Positions 10,129 through 19,827 of a DNA stretch of 64,000 nucleotides are shown piece by piece. Origin of the DNA: Rhododendron vialii (lineage: Eukaryota > Streptophyta > Magnoliopsida > Ericales > Ericaceae); NCBI RefSeq assembly GCF_030253575.1, contig NC_080559.1:2936501-3000500 (forward strand), read 5' to 3'. The notes below the pieces were generated by a model. That model searched no databases. It was not told the DNA's origin and saw nothing but the letters and a program-made list of their open reading frames with translations. The translations under genes were made by a program, and so were the position numbers. Numbering within the stretch: position 1 is the first letter of the stretch; every line of letters starts with the position of its first letter.

Positions 10129-11955
10129 ATGATCCGTAATGATCTCCTCCTCGTGGATTCGGCCTTTGCAGAGGCGGAGAAGTACATGGACCACATGAAT
10201 GTGAAAATCAACCAGGCCCATGAGAAATTTGAGGAGCTACAAACATTAGGCGGTAGTCAGGGAGACTTTGACGAACTTCGAAAGGACGTCATGAAGCTGA
10301 AGTTGCAGATCCCTTCGCATGTGAAAATCCGTTCTTCCAATTCCAATCCCCATCGTAAGCGGTGGCCTAATATAAACGAGGCCGAGGATGGAATGACGCA
10401 CTTCTTCTACAAGGAGCCACAGGTTTTGCACAATGATTACCTCGGTGGCCAATTCAAAGCTTCCTTTGAGCTCTCCGAGCCATTGCTTTTTTGTTTGTTA
10501 TGTTTCTTCGCATTCCCACCGGAGGCAACTATAAAGAAAAGGACGATGATTTATCTGTGGATAGGGCAGGGACTTATTTTGTGGCATCTACGGAGTAGAG
10601 GCTTGTATCAAAGAGATTTTGATGGGATTATTCCGCACATAATAGAAGAGGATGTTGGCAATGAGATCTTTGATGCGCTTATTGCAAAGGGCTTCATTGA
10701 GCCTGTCTATCAAAATTGCCTCTTGGTGCCAGACACTTGCAGGATGAGCCATTCTGTTCGTGCTTCTTTTTACAAAGAAGCTAAATTTAGAAGATTTACT
10801 TCAAATGATTCTCTTGATCTGGATCCTGGATTCGTTTGTAGTGGTCTAAAAGTGCGCCCATGTCTGATCAATGTTGGTGAGGCCATTATTAATTGCAGGC
10901 CTGAAATATTTGAGAATATGAAATTTATTCGAAGTCTTTATCTCGGAAGGTGGCAGAGCTCAGCTACGCACCATATTGAACTAGCTGACACCAAAATCCT
11001 CCATGGACTGAAGAATCTGTGTTGGTTAGAATTTCTTTGCCTTCGAGGAATTTCTATGATTATGGAGCTTCCAACAGTCATTTTAGAGCTCAAGCTTTTG
11101 AAGATCTTAGATCTACGAGCTTGTCATCATCTCGAGGCGATTCCTAACAATATTGGTTTGCTCAATAGTTTGACACATTTGGACATGTCCGAGTGTTACT
11201 TTTTAGAACACATGCCCAAGAGTCTTGCTCAACTATCAAACCTCCAAGTCCTTCAGGGATTCTTGATCGGAGATTTCAACAACAACAAACAATCTTGTAC
11301 CCTGCGCGATTTGTCAAGACTACTGAAGTTGAGAAAACTTAACATCTACATAAAAGTGAAAGAGTTTCTCAGACTGCAGGGCTTGGAGTATTTAGAAAAG
11401 TTTGAAGACGTGCAAAAGTTGACTATATCATGGGGAGGATGCTCTTTACAAGCTCAAGCTGAAAACGTAGCCGAAGCATTTCATTTTGCTACACTTCCTC
11501 CCAAACTGCAGAAACTAGATCTTCAATGTTTTCCTATGATGAGTCTACGCAATTGGCTAATGCCCGGCAAACTCAAGGAACTAAAGAAACTCTATATTAG
11601 AGGAGGGAAACTATGTGATCTAGGCCAATTTCAGAAACGTCAAGGGGAGCAGTGGACTGTGGAGATATTGCGTTTGAAGTACTTGAGCAAATTAAAGATA
11701 GATTGGAGTGAACTGAGGATATTATTTCCCAAGTTAATTTACTTGCACCAAGAAGAATGCCCCAAGTTAACTAACTCCCCGTGTGATGAGAGGGGCGTGT
11801 GGATGAACATGGAGGTGATTGATTCGAACATGCAGTTGCGGAAATACCTCGAAACCAGCGGCATGGTCAGCTCAAGTTCTATGTCAGGCTCTGATCCAAC
11901 CTTAGGTCAGGATGATTCTAACATTTGTCCAGTAGTTGAGAGACAACTAAGTTAG
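10129..11955 (+). CDS. Winged-helix/LRR resistance-like protein (array copy 2, 5'-shortened)
   Basis: An open frame of 608 aa begins MIRNDLLLVDSAFAEAEKYM, that is, directly at the first coiled-coil-like module. The ancestral start at 10052 is still present and in good context, but its frame runs only 26 codons and ends in TGA at 10130-10132, overlapping the ATG used here. The basic N-terminal stretch is therefore lost through a deletion plus frameshift. The remainder is uninterrupted: one module (HEKFEELQTLGG, FDELRKDVMKLKLQIPSHVK), the winged-helix-like region (LLCFFAFPPEATIKKRTMIY) with an extra loop (GLYQRDFDGIIPH), and the LRRs with RWQSSATHHIEL. No P-loop is seen. It may make a shorter protein if ribosomes reinitiate or start downstream; otherwise it is a young pseudogene. 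Confidence 0.7.
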   Translation: MIRNDLLLVDSAFAEAEKYMDHMNVKINQAHEKFEELQTLGGSQGDFDELRKDVMKLKLQIPSHVKIRSSNSNPHRKRWPNINEAEDGMTHFFYKEPQVLHNDYLGGQFKASFELSEPLLFCLLCFFAFPPEATIKKRTMIYLWIGQGLILWHLRSRGLYQRDFDGIIPHIIEEDVGNEIFDALIAKGFIEPVYQNCLLVPDTCRMSHSVRASFYKEAKFRRFTSNDSLDLDPGFVCSGLKVRPCLINVGEAIINCRPEIFENMKFIRSLYLGRWQSSATHHIELADTKILHGLKNLCWLEFLCLRGISMIMELPTVILELKLLKILDLRACHHLEAIPNNIGLLNSLTHLDMSECYFLEHMPKSLAQLSNLQVLQGFLIGDFNNNKQSCTLRDLSRLLKLRKLNIYIKVKEFLRLQGLEYLEKFEDVQKLTISWGGCSLQAQAENVAEAFHFATLPPKLQKLDLQCFPMMSLRNWLMPGKLKELKKLYIRGGKLCDLGQFQKRQGEQWTVEILRLKYLSKLKIDWSELRILFPKLIYLHQEECPKLTNSPCDERGVWMNMEVIDSNMQLRKYLETSGMVSSSSMSGSDPTLGQDDSNICPVVERQLS

Positions 11956-12471
11956 TTAGGTTTAGTGGAAGCTTATGTGCTTCGCTAAGATATAAGATCA
12001 GTTAAAGGAGAGTTAAGTATTGGCTGTAACTCCTAAGTTGGGCCTCCCCAAGCAAGGTAGGTTCTCCCATGGCTTCTTTATCCTGTATTTTTGTTTCTTG
12101 TTCTTCCTCTCTATTACTTATAGATTACTTTCGCAAAGGAACTATTGCTATCTAGAATATGTACTCATATTATAGTTTTGTTGAGCTTTTTGGTAGCTTG
12201 TTGTGAGAATGAAATATAGAATTGCTTCCTCTTCTATTTTCCTTCTTTGTTGAGCGATGACTGATCAATAAGTTTTGGTCAATACCCCTTCTGTTCGTTG
12301 TGGAAAAATGCTGAAATTATGTAGTACCGTTGAAGATTTGCTAGCAAGAAGTTACGAATCGAGATCAGGACCTTATTTTTAGGGCATGGAGTGCCTGTTG
12401 GACCTTATTTGAATTGGATCAGGTTCACAACTAGGATTCTCCCATAATTTGACTTGAATCCGGCAAACAGC
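11956..12471. other. 3' flank of array copy 2
   Basis: The start of this stretch is the conserved 3' block (ggctgtaact...ggtaggttctccc near 12020-12070). The rest is AT-rich, with no gene or recognisable element. Confidence 0.4.
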
Positions 12472-12650
12472 TGAAATATTGTAGCCAATAGGCCTTTGGT
12501 CCAACGGCATCAAAGAGTACACTTAAGTGCTAGGAGAATAGAGGTTATGAGTTCAACTCGATCCTCCTCCAAATTTCGTAAGTGTTGATCTAACTGTTTT
12601 AACAATACTGATTTTACTGATAAAAAAGATAAACAATTGAAATATTTTAG
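12472..12650 (+). mobile_element. tRNA-derived SINE
   Basis: A 13-bp direct repeat with one mismatch (tgaaatattgtag at 12472-12484, tgaaatattttag at 12638-12650) brackets 153 bp. The body has an A-box-like ttggtccaacggc, a B-box-like gttatgagttcaactcg and an A-rich end (gataaaaaagataaac). This is the standard layout of a plant SINE on the plus strand. Confidence 0.65.
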
Positions 12651-13340
12651 GTATGTGAATTGATGGATCCAAAATGGCCTTAGAGTGCCTATTATACACA
12701 AATTTCAAATTTCATTTGTGTGCTTTTGTAACTTTATTGGACCCACTTTGGTAATTAAAATCGTTCGAACTTTAGACCTCTTTGAGATAAACAATTCACG
12801 CTAATAGTCACGTTGATCCGATTCACGTCACTCCTAATCAAATCCACTGTGTCAGATGTGCACAAGATGGATATGATGGATTTGCTTTAACGAGTGGAAC
12901 TCAATTACTTTTGTCGGTGGTTTGCCTTTGGTGATTTTACTGGGGGCATTTCCAAGTTGGACCCCACCAATGCTCGGTGACTTTATTCGGATAATGATTC
13001 TGAACATTTTAACTTAAAGAAATCAATGCTCGGTGACTTTATTGGGATAATGATTCTGAACATTTTATTTTTGGGCAAATTGAGTAGGAGAACGTATTAT
13101 AAGGATTAGGGTTATAATAAGGGCATAAATATTTTTCCGTAAAATCTAAAGGACATTCTGTCCAGAATTTACAAAAACCCCTCCTAAAGTTGACTGATGT
13201 TGACCAAGGTTGACCGGCATTGAAAGTGCTTAAAATCCTAGGATACTCTATGAAAGTGCCTAAAACTCTAAGGTATCCTATAATAGAAAAGTGCACTCTA
13301 AAATCCTAGAATACTCCATGAAAGTGCAATAAGATCGAAA
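12651..13340. other. Intergenic with short local repeats
   Basis: No gene is seen. A unit of about 45 bp (tgctcggtgactttatt.ggataatgattctgaac) is repeated in tandem at about 12972-13062. Short degenerate repeats of gaaagtgc..aaaatcctaggatact occupy 13219-13330. Confidence 0.4.
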
Positions 13341-13687
13341 AACACGAAAAAAGATATATCTTGTGTTAACCAAACAAGAGCCTTGTCTCATTTAAGACAA
13401 CTAGTTTAACGCTCGTGCTTCTCACGTTTATGCGTACTCATTGATTTAATTGGTAGTCGGGAAGTTAATACACATATGTTATTTTTGTCCATACCACCAA
13501 TTGTATACTTTTCGAATACGTTCAGCGGTTCAATTTCAACAGCCATCATTCAAATATCATAAGATGACGAAACCGTGATGTACTCGAATTTTTTGTAGTT
13601 ATGCTTTGAACGATTAAAATGATACCAAAATCAAATCTTTCCAAAAGGAAAAAGGTGAAGAGGGAGACTACTTTGATTAACCTTCAT

Positions 13688-13755
13688 CTAGGGCTTGAAT
13701 GGAGCGAAAACAACCACTATATTATGTCCACCAAAGCCAAATGAATTGGAGATAC
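13688..13755 (-). pseudogene. Relic of the last exon of a beta-ketoacyl-ACP synthase (KAS I-like)
   Basis: On the minus strand this piece reads ISNSFGFGGHNIVVVFAPFKP followed by TAG. The motif SNSFGFGGHN with a terminal AFKP-like end is the well-known C-terminus of plant 3-oxoacyl-ACP synthase I, a plastid fatty-acid synthase enzyme. It is preceded by a possible intron end (ttcgtgcag), so it came from genomic DNA and not from a spliced mRNA. No other KAS exon is recognisable nearby. It lies between two similar 45-bp direct repeats at about 13340-13395 and 14336-14395, and may have been captured by a mobile element or left by an old rearrangement. Confidence 0.6.
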
Positions 13756-13894
13756 CTGCACGAAATAGGCAAATTTGGTTAGTGAATGTTGAAATATTAT
13801 AATTTTGGAATATGAGGAATTTGGATAACAAAATCACGCCTCTCCTTTAAAGATAGCAACAACCGTAAGAATAGTGCCGCGCGTGATGATCACA

Positions 13895-14170
13895 TTGTAC
13901 AGTTCAATCGGCTCGCTAAGTATCGAAATTGAGTGAAATCCGAAAAGAGTACAAAACTGCTGAATGAAATCCGAAGAACCGACTTTGACTTTCTCGCTCC
14001 CGATCGTTTGCTTAGCAACAGTCATAAGAACAATGCCATGATGATCACATAGAACAGTTCAATCGGCTCACTAAGTACAAAAATTGAGTGAAATCAGTAA
14101 AGAGAGTACAAATCTGCTGAGTGAAATTCAGAAAATCGACTTCGACACTCTCCCTCTCGATCGTTCCCAA
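13895..14170. repeat. Degenerate tandem duplication, period about 154 bp
   Basis: The unit starting acagttcaatcggctc is present at about 13899 and 14052. Common later pieces are aaattgagtgaaatc, gagtacaaa.ctgctga and cccgatcgtt-like ends. Several overlapping short frames on both strands result from this repeat; none looks like a gene. Confidence 0.5.
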
Positions 14171-14532
14171 GCAAAAGGCCATCGTTCCAAAACAAAAGAC
14201 GAAATACCAAAACTAACCCTAGCTCCACACATGCAAGGACAAAACAGGAACGAAAACTTCGGAGGCCAATAACGTAAATTCAAGTCATGACTTGGCTTAC
14301 CATTGTTGGTTCTTTTATTACAAGTGTATAGATTTAAATGAAAAAAGATATTTTTTGTGTTAGCCAAACAAAGTCCTTGTCTCATTAATGGCAATTTTGT
14401 CTTTTCACGGATTCTAAATTCTAAAATATTTTTATTAATAGACTCTATACATCACAGAAACTTAAGCTGGACTAAAGCTCCTATAGCGGTGTTTCATTTG
14501 GACTTTAGACTAATATGCTGTTTATTTTTTTG

Positions 14533-14690
14533 AGAGTTGAATGTCAAGTTTTTGCTTAAGCGTGACTCTTTATAATTCGCTGAAGGATGTTATTTAAGTG
14601 GAGCACGAAAATCAATTTCTTATCTTTAATTATAGAAATAGAGACATTAATAAAAAGGAAATTGATTTTCGCGCTCTACTTTTGTACGCA
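14533..14690. repeat. Dispersed repeat copy 3 with a 97-bp foldback insert
   Basis: The block tgagagttgaat...gactctttataattcgctgaaggatg relates this to the repeats at about 236 and 2165. Immediately after it, gtggagcacgaaaatcaatt (14597 on) is mirrored by aattgattttcgcgctctac ending near 14690, giving a small hairpin element. Confidence 0.45.
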
Positions 14691-14795
14691 GGCTTACATT
14701 TTATACATGAAGTTATTAGTAACTCCACGTTAGAAGTGGAGCGCCAAATTCAGCATCCTTAAAGATATTCACCAATCGTATGGATACCGACCCAA

Positions 14796-14930
14796 GGGGT
14801 GCAGATGATCCGAACCGTTCAATAATTTTAAAAAATAAAACCGAGTGGGCCTTATGATAAATCAGCTCAATCTGATATGTTTAGATGCTTGATCCGATTT
14901 GTTTAGGCCTACACTTTGTATCTTTATGAG
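14796..14930 (+). repeat. Dispersed repeat related to 42660-42760
   Basis: The stretch tgatccgaaccgttcaataa...accgagtg...aaatcagctcaat is similar, in inverse orientation, to 42660-42760 (tgatctgagtcattcaataa on the minus strand). It is probably a MITE family; ends are not resolved. No gene is seen between 14691 and 15090. Confidence 0.4.
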
Positions 14931-15196
14931 ATGATTTGTTTCGTGAGAGAAGGAAAGTGGCAAAATCAATTCCCAAACAAAATCATTGTTGTCATCCAGG
15001 TGGCATAAAGACACTGGATAATGAGAATACTACAATATACAGTAAGAATTTTCAGATCTTCTTTTGGGTATACTCACCTCTGCTCTGAGCTTTAGAAAAC
15101 CATCCAAAACACTTTCTTCTCCCAAGAAGTGAGAGGGTTGCGCCTTAACCATCTGCTTGATTTTCTCGTCATATTTTCTCCCCTCTCTTCCAAAGC

Positions 15197-16146
15197 ATGG
15201 CCAGTACTAGCAGTAAAGACCCTCCTCCCTCATCACCTTCTGAAACTCCAACCGTCAACATTTCTACCAAAGCCAAATCCAAGTCCTGCTCAATACGAAA
15301 TTTGGTAGCCAATTTCAAGGCCAAGTTTTTTGTCTCCAAACCCAAACCGCTTGACTACAACCACCACAACGCAGCTTCCAGCAGTACTGCAACCACCATC
15401 AAAAATGACTACGACAGTGGAGCTCTTTCCCTCTCTTCTAAAATGATCCGTAATCATCTCCTCCTCGTGGATTCGGCCTTTGGAGAGGCGAAGAAGTACA
15501 TGGACCACGGTGGAGCTCTTTTCCTCTCTTCTAACATGATCCGTAATAATCTCCTCCTCGTGGATTCGGCAGCCTTTGCAGAGGCGAAGAAGTACATGGA
15601 CCACCTGAATGTTAAAATCAACAAAGCCCACGAGAAATTTGAGGAGCTCCAAACATTGGGCGGCAGTCTGAGAGACTTTGACGAACTCCAGAAGGAGGTC
15701 GCGAAGATGAGGTTGCAGATCTCTTCGCACGTGAAAATCCGTCATGCCAATTCCAACCCACATCGTAAGCGGTGGCCTAATATAAACGAGGCCGAGGACA
15801 GGATGTCGCACTTCTTCTACAAGGAGCCAGAGGATACGCACACCGGAGATTTTGATGGCCTATTAGAAGCTTTCCATGTCCTCTTCCTGCGATGGCGGCA
15901 TTGTTTGTTATGTTTCTTCAAGTTCCCACCCGCGGCAATTATAAAGAGAACCACGATGATTTACCTGTGGGCAGGCCTAGGATATACCTCGGTTCTCATT
16001 GAGGATGATCGGTATGATAGCAATATGATATTTGATGAGCTTGTTGAGCAGCGCTCAGAGCCGGCTTATAGCCAAGGCGAAGGAAGCGGGCGCTTCTGGC
16101 CCCCGAAAAAAATTAAAAACGAGGGCCCCTAAATTTTTAGGATTCT

Positions 16147-16189
<43 letters not shown>

Positions 16190-17906
16190 ATATTGTCAAA
16201 AAAATTACACTAGCCTCCTTTACACAAAATAGGCCCAATTAAAATTTAAGAGCCACAAAATAGGCCCAAATTGTGGACTATACCGATTACAGTTGCATCG
16301 GGGAAAGAAGCTTTTCAAAGTTGAAATTGATCAAAAATTATCTTCGGTCAACCATGCCTCAAGAAAAATTAAATGGATTGACTATGTTGTCTATCGAGAA
16401 GGAATTGGAGAAGAAGCTTGACTATGGAGACTTAATCAAGGCGTTTACAGCAAAAAGTGCGAGAAAAATAATTTTCAAATGATAGATTTTGAGGTATGAT
16501 AAATTTTTTGTATTGGTTTTTTTTTTTTTTATGACTCTTTGTAGACCACTTTTATATGAAAAGTATAGAGTGGCCTCATTCAAGAGGTTCGCTTCCAGCC
16601 TCCAAAACTTATGAGCCGGCCCTGGCAGCGCTTCATCCAACCTATCCACCAAAATTGCTCCTTGGTGCCAGAGAGTTACAGAATGAGCATTTCTGTTCGT
16701 TCTGCTTTATACGAAGCAGCTAAAGCTAGGGGATTTACTTTAAACCATAATCGTGATTTGGATCTTGAAAATGATACGGGCCTTCGATTGGGGCATACAT
16801 GTCTAGTCAACGTTGGTGAAGCCATTATTAGCTGGGAGCCTAAAATATTTGATAATATCAAGCATATCAGATGTTTTTATCTCGGAAGGTGGCAGAGCTC
16901 AGCTACGCACCACATTGAACTAGCAGACGCCAAAATTCTCCATGGACTGAAGGATCTAAAGAGCTTAACGTTTCTTAGCCTTCGAGGAATTTCGATGATC
17001 ACGGAGCTCCCCGCATCCATTTTAGAGCTCAAGAATTTGGCGATCTTAGATCTCCAAGCATGTCATAATCTTGAGGCAATTCCTGAGGATATCAGTTTGC
17101 TCCGGCGGTTGACACAGTTGGACATGTCCGAGTGTTACTTTCTAGAACACATGCCCAAGAGTCTTGCTCAACTAACAAACCTCGAAGTCCTTAAGGGATT
17201 CATCATTGGAGATTTCAAGAACAACAAACAATCATGCACTCTGCAAGATTTGTCAATCCTTCTGAAGTTGAGAAAACTTAGTATCTACGTAAGTGTGAAA
17301 GACTTTAGCAGACTGTGGGATTTTGATGATTTAAAAAATTTTGAACACCTGCTAAAGTTGACAATATCATGGGGAGGATGCTCTTTACATGGTGAAAGAA
17401 GCAAACAAAGTCAAGAAGAAGCACGCATGGAACTATTCAGACCACCGGTCTCTTTGACACTTCCTCCCATTTTGCAAAAACTAGACCTTCGGTGTTTCCC
17501 TACGGCAAATCTAACCAATTAGTTGAGGCCTGCCAAAATGAACAGAGTACTAAAGAAACTCTATATTAGAGGAGGGCTACTATGTGATCTAGGCCAAATT
17601 CAGAAAGGTCAAGGGAAGTGGCTAAATGTGGAGATATTGCGTTTGAAGTACTTGAGCAAATTAGAGATAGATTGGAGCGAACTGAGGATATTATTTCCCA
17701 GGTTAATTTACTTGCACCAAGAAGAATGCCTCAAGTTAACTAACTTCCCGTGTGATGAGAGGGGCGTGTGGGTGAACATGGAGGCCGTTGATTCGCACTT
17801 GCAGTTGCAGAAGTACCTCAAAACCAGCGGCAGGATCAGCTCAAGTTCTATGTCGGGATCTGATCCAACCTTAAGCTCAGGATGCCCCAAGTTAAGAGAG
17901 AGTTAG
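15197..17906 (+). pseudogene. Winged-helix/LRR array copy 3, split by a hAT element
   Basis: The conserved leader and ATGGCCAGTACTAGCAGT-like start are present, with the basic segment (LVANFKAKFFVSKPKP). A partial module (about residues 75-108) is followed by a full one. The frame runs to the winged-helix-like region, where a 569-bp hAT transposon (16056-16624) with an 8-bp target duplication interrupts it between codons equivalent to GFIQP of the intact copy. Removing insert plus duplication would keep the frame, and the LRR part continues from 16633. A second lesion, TAG at 17520-17522, stands where the 8860 fragment has TGG (Trp). The remaining C-terminus (17523-17906) is open. Two lesions make it a pseudogene, and a recent one given how well the rest is kept. 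Confidence 0.85.
16048..16632 (+). mobile_element. hAT transposon, internally deleted, in LRR copy 3
   Basis: The 8-bp direct repeat gcagcgct lies at 16048-16055 and 16625-16632. The element between them (16056-16624, 569 bp) has inverted ends CAGAGCCGGCTTATAG and CAGGGCCGGCTCATAA, typical of the hAT superfamily together with the 8-bp duplication. Inside, 16273-16482 encodes ERSFSKLKLIKNYLRSTM followed by LSIEKELEKKLDYGDLI, the C-terminal dimerisation region of hAT transposases of the TTF-zinc-finger/ZMYM1-like type. The rest of the transposase is missing, so it is non-autonomous. A (TA)n-(TATG)n microsatellite is at 16147-16190. Confidence 0.9.
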
Positions 17907-18345
17907 GTATTGGCTGTAACTTACTCCTAAGTGGAGCCTCCCCAAGCAAGGTAGGTTCTCCCATGGCTTTTTTTATCCTGTTTTTTTTTCCCTGTTCTTC
18001 ATCTCTATAACTTAGATTATTTCGCAAAAGAACTATTGCTACCTAGAATATGTACTCATTTTAGTTAATTCTCTTATTCAGTTCAATGAGTGATATTTCC
18101 TCTTGTTAAATTAATTTTATATAACTAGTATGGATATTGCTCAAGGGTTATTTGTCTAAGTCTTCGCGGTAATCAGTGTAAGATTGCATTTGAGAAAGCT
18201 TTAAGTATTTTCTTTTGTAGTGTTTTCTTTTTTTTAGAAACAGTGCATGAGAGGTTGTGGTAAGTATTGAAATGAGTTAGAGATGATCAATTGAAGATGT
18301 TAAAGTGGAAGTCTTTTGCGCTAAAGCATTCAGTTAGGGGAATGA
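17907..18345. other. 3' flank of array copy 3
   Basis: The conserved 3' block lies at about 17907-17970. From 18095 the sequence (tttcctcttgttaaattaa, atggatattgctcaagggt, agatgttaaagtgga) matches the flank of copy 4 at about 22090-22200, so the duplication unit reached several hundred bases downstream. No gene is seen. Confidence 0.5.
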
Positions 18346-18633
18346 CTTTGGTATCCCCAGTCATTTTGAGGACACCGTAACTTTTGGCATAACAAAATCA
18401 TTATGAGCATAATCAAAACTCATTACAAGCATAACAGAACCATAACAAGGTATAACCAAAACCATAGCAAGGTGCCTTAGTTAGGTTTGGTTACGCCTTG
18501 GTTGGTTTTTTGGATATTTCTTGATTATGTCTTATTTGAGTTCTGTTATGCTTATAATGGATTTAGTTATACTCATAATGATAAAATTATGCCAAAAATT
18601 ACAGTATCTCCAAAATGACTGAGGACACCATAG
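18346..18633. mobile_element. Foldback MITE, about 290 bp
   Basis: The arms are long and well matched: left cagtcattttgaggacacc...ttttggcataac...attatgagcataa...aagcataacagaac, and its inverse on the right. It interrupts the copy 3 flank relative to the copy 4 flank, where gcacaaacaaactcacta follows more directly, so it was inserted after the duplication. Target duplication is not resolved. Confidence 0.7.
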
Positions 18634-19749
18634 CATCATCCTTCAGTGAGATTATATATGCACAAACAAACTCACTAATTAATTCAATTACAATGTATGG
18701 ACAAACAAACTCGCACTCATCACAGTGTATGGCCAATAGGCCCGTCGACAAGAACTGAAACCAAAAGTTAGGTGTACTTTTCGACTTCTGTCAAAAGACT
18801 TAAACAAGACAGAAATAATCGCACTCATCACAGTGTAAGGTAAATAGTCCTTTCGTTGAGGCTCATGGACGGAATAATCGTCCGTCGCCTCCCTCTTTAT
18901 ATATACTAGCAATAGGTTTAAAATTAGCCAAAATAGGTTTGTAATTTTCTTCTTGCTGTTCATTTGTGTCCATCAATATATTTGCGTAATCAGGCTAAGG
19001 TAGGATTCGTCTAAATGCAAAGTTCATTCATTTGCAAGAGCTCGTTTTCAAGAAAAAAATAAAACCAATAACCAAAATAAATCCTTTTTGTCATTATGCT
19101 ATATCAAAAACAATATGTACTCGCCGATAAAAAAAAAATGATATGTACTCAGCAAAATGTGATAAATACTGTAAATTCTTAACATAACACATCAATCAAC
19201 CAACAGCAAAAGAATATATTGCATGTGAAGTCTCCAAACTATATTCTCTTCTTTTTTTTCCGTTAATCCTAACCTAATTTATCCTAAGGAATTTGGGGAA
19301 AGGGAGGGGTGCTTACAGGACACGAAACACCGCGTGCCACGGTGTCGTTATTATTAGTGAATTCTCAAACTAAAACCTGGTGATAAAGAAATTAACGTAG
19401 CCGCTAAAACACAACTAAATACTGATAAATGGACACAGATACAACATAAAAACAACCCTTATTCAAATCGTACTCAATCATGTTTTTGAAAGAAATTTCA
19501 CACCAAAGAAAATCAGCAGTTCTATAGAGGGGGGAAATTGAAAACTTTTAAATAGATTTGGAATATACAGAATACATCGTGTCAATTTCAGTGAAAACTG
19601 ACATGGGGCAAGTGGGAAGAAGACTCAAGGTCTGAGTCATGGTTTAGGGCCATTGAAATTTCAACTTTGGTGTGCCGTGCTTAGAGGAATACAAAGTCAT
19701 GCTCAGAACATCACCGCATCAATTGAGAAATTTTATACATTCTCCCGAG
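18634..19749. other. Intergenic, no gene seen
   Basis: A direct repeat of about 110-bp period (cgcactcatcacagtgta, at about 18712 and 18822) is the only structure. The rest is AT-rich. Homology with the array resumes at about 19750 (leader of copy 4). Confidence 0.4.
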
Positions 19750-19827
19750 TAAGAGTGTTGCGCCTTAACCATCTGCTTGATTTTCTCGTACGTCAAATTT
19801 TCCAACTCTCTCTCTCTCTCAAAGAGC

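Noticed and set aside
14084-14394. Small frames on both strands near the KAS relic
   Set aside because: They arise from the 154-bp degenerate tandem repeat and match no KAS exon or other family I know.
15290-15841. Minus-strand open frame of 183 codons opposite LRR copy 3, with similar ones opposite copies 1, 2 and 4
   Set aside because: It mirrors the conserved plus-strand coding sequence and its amino acids follow from the codon pattern of the sense strand. It has no leader or family motif of its own.
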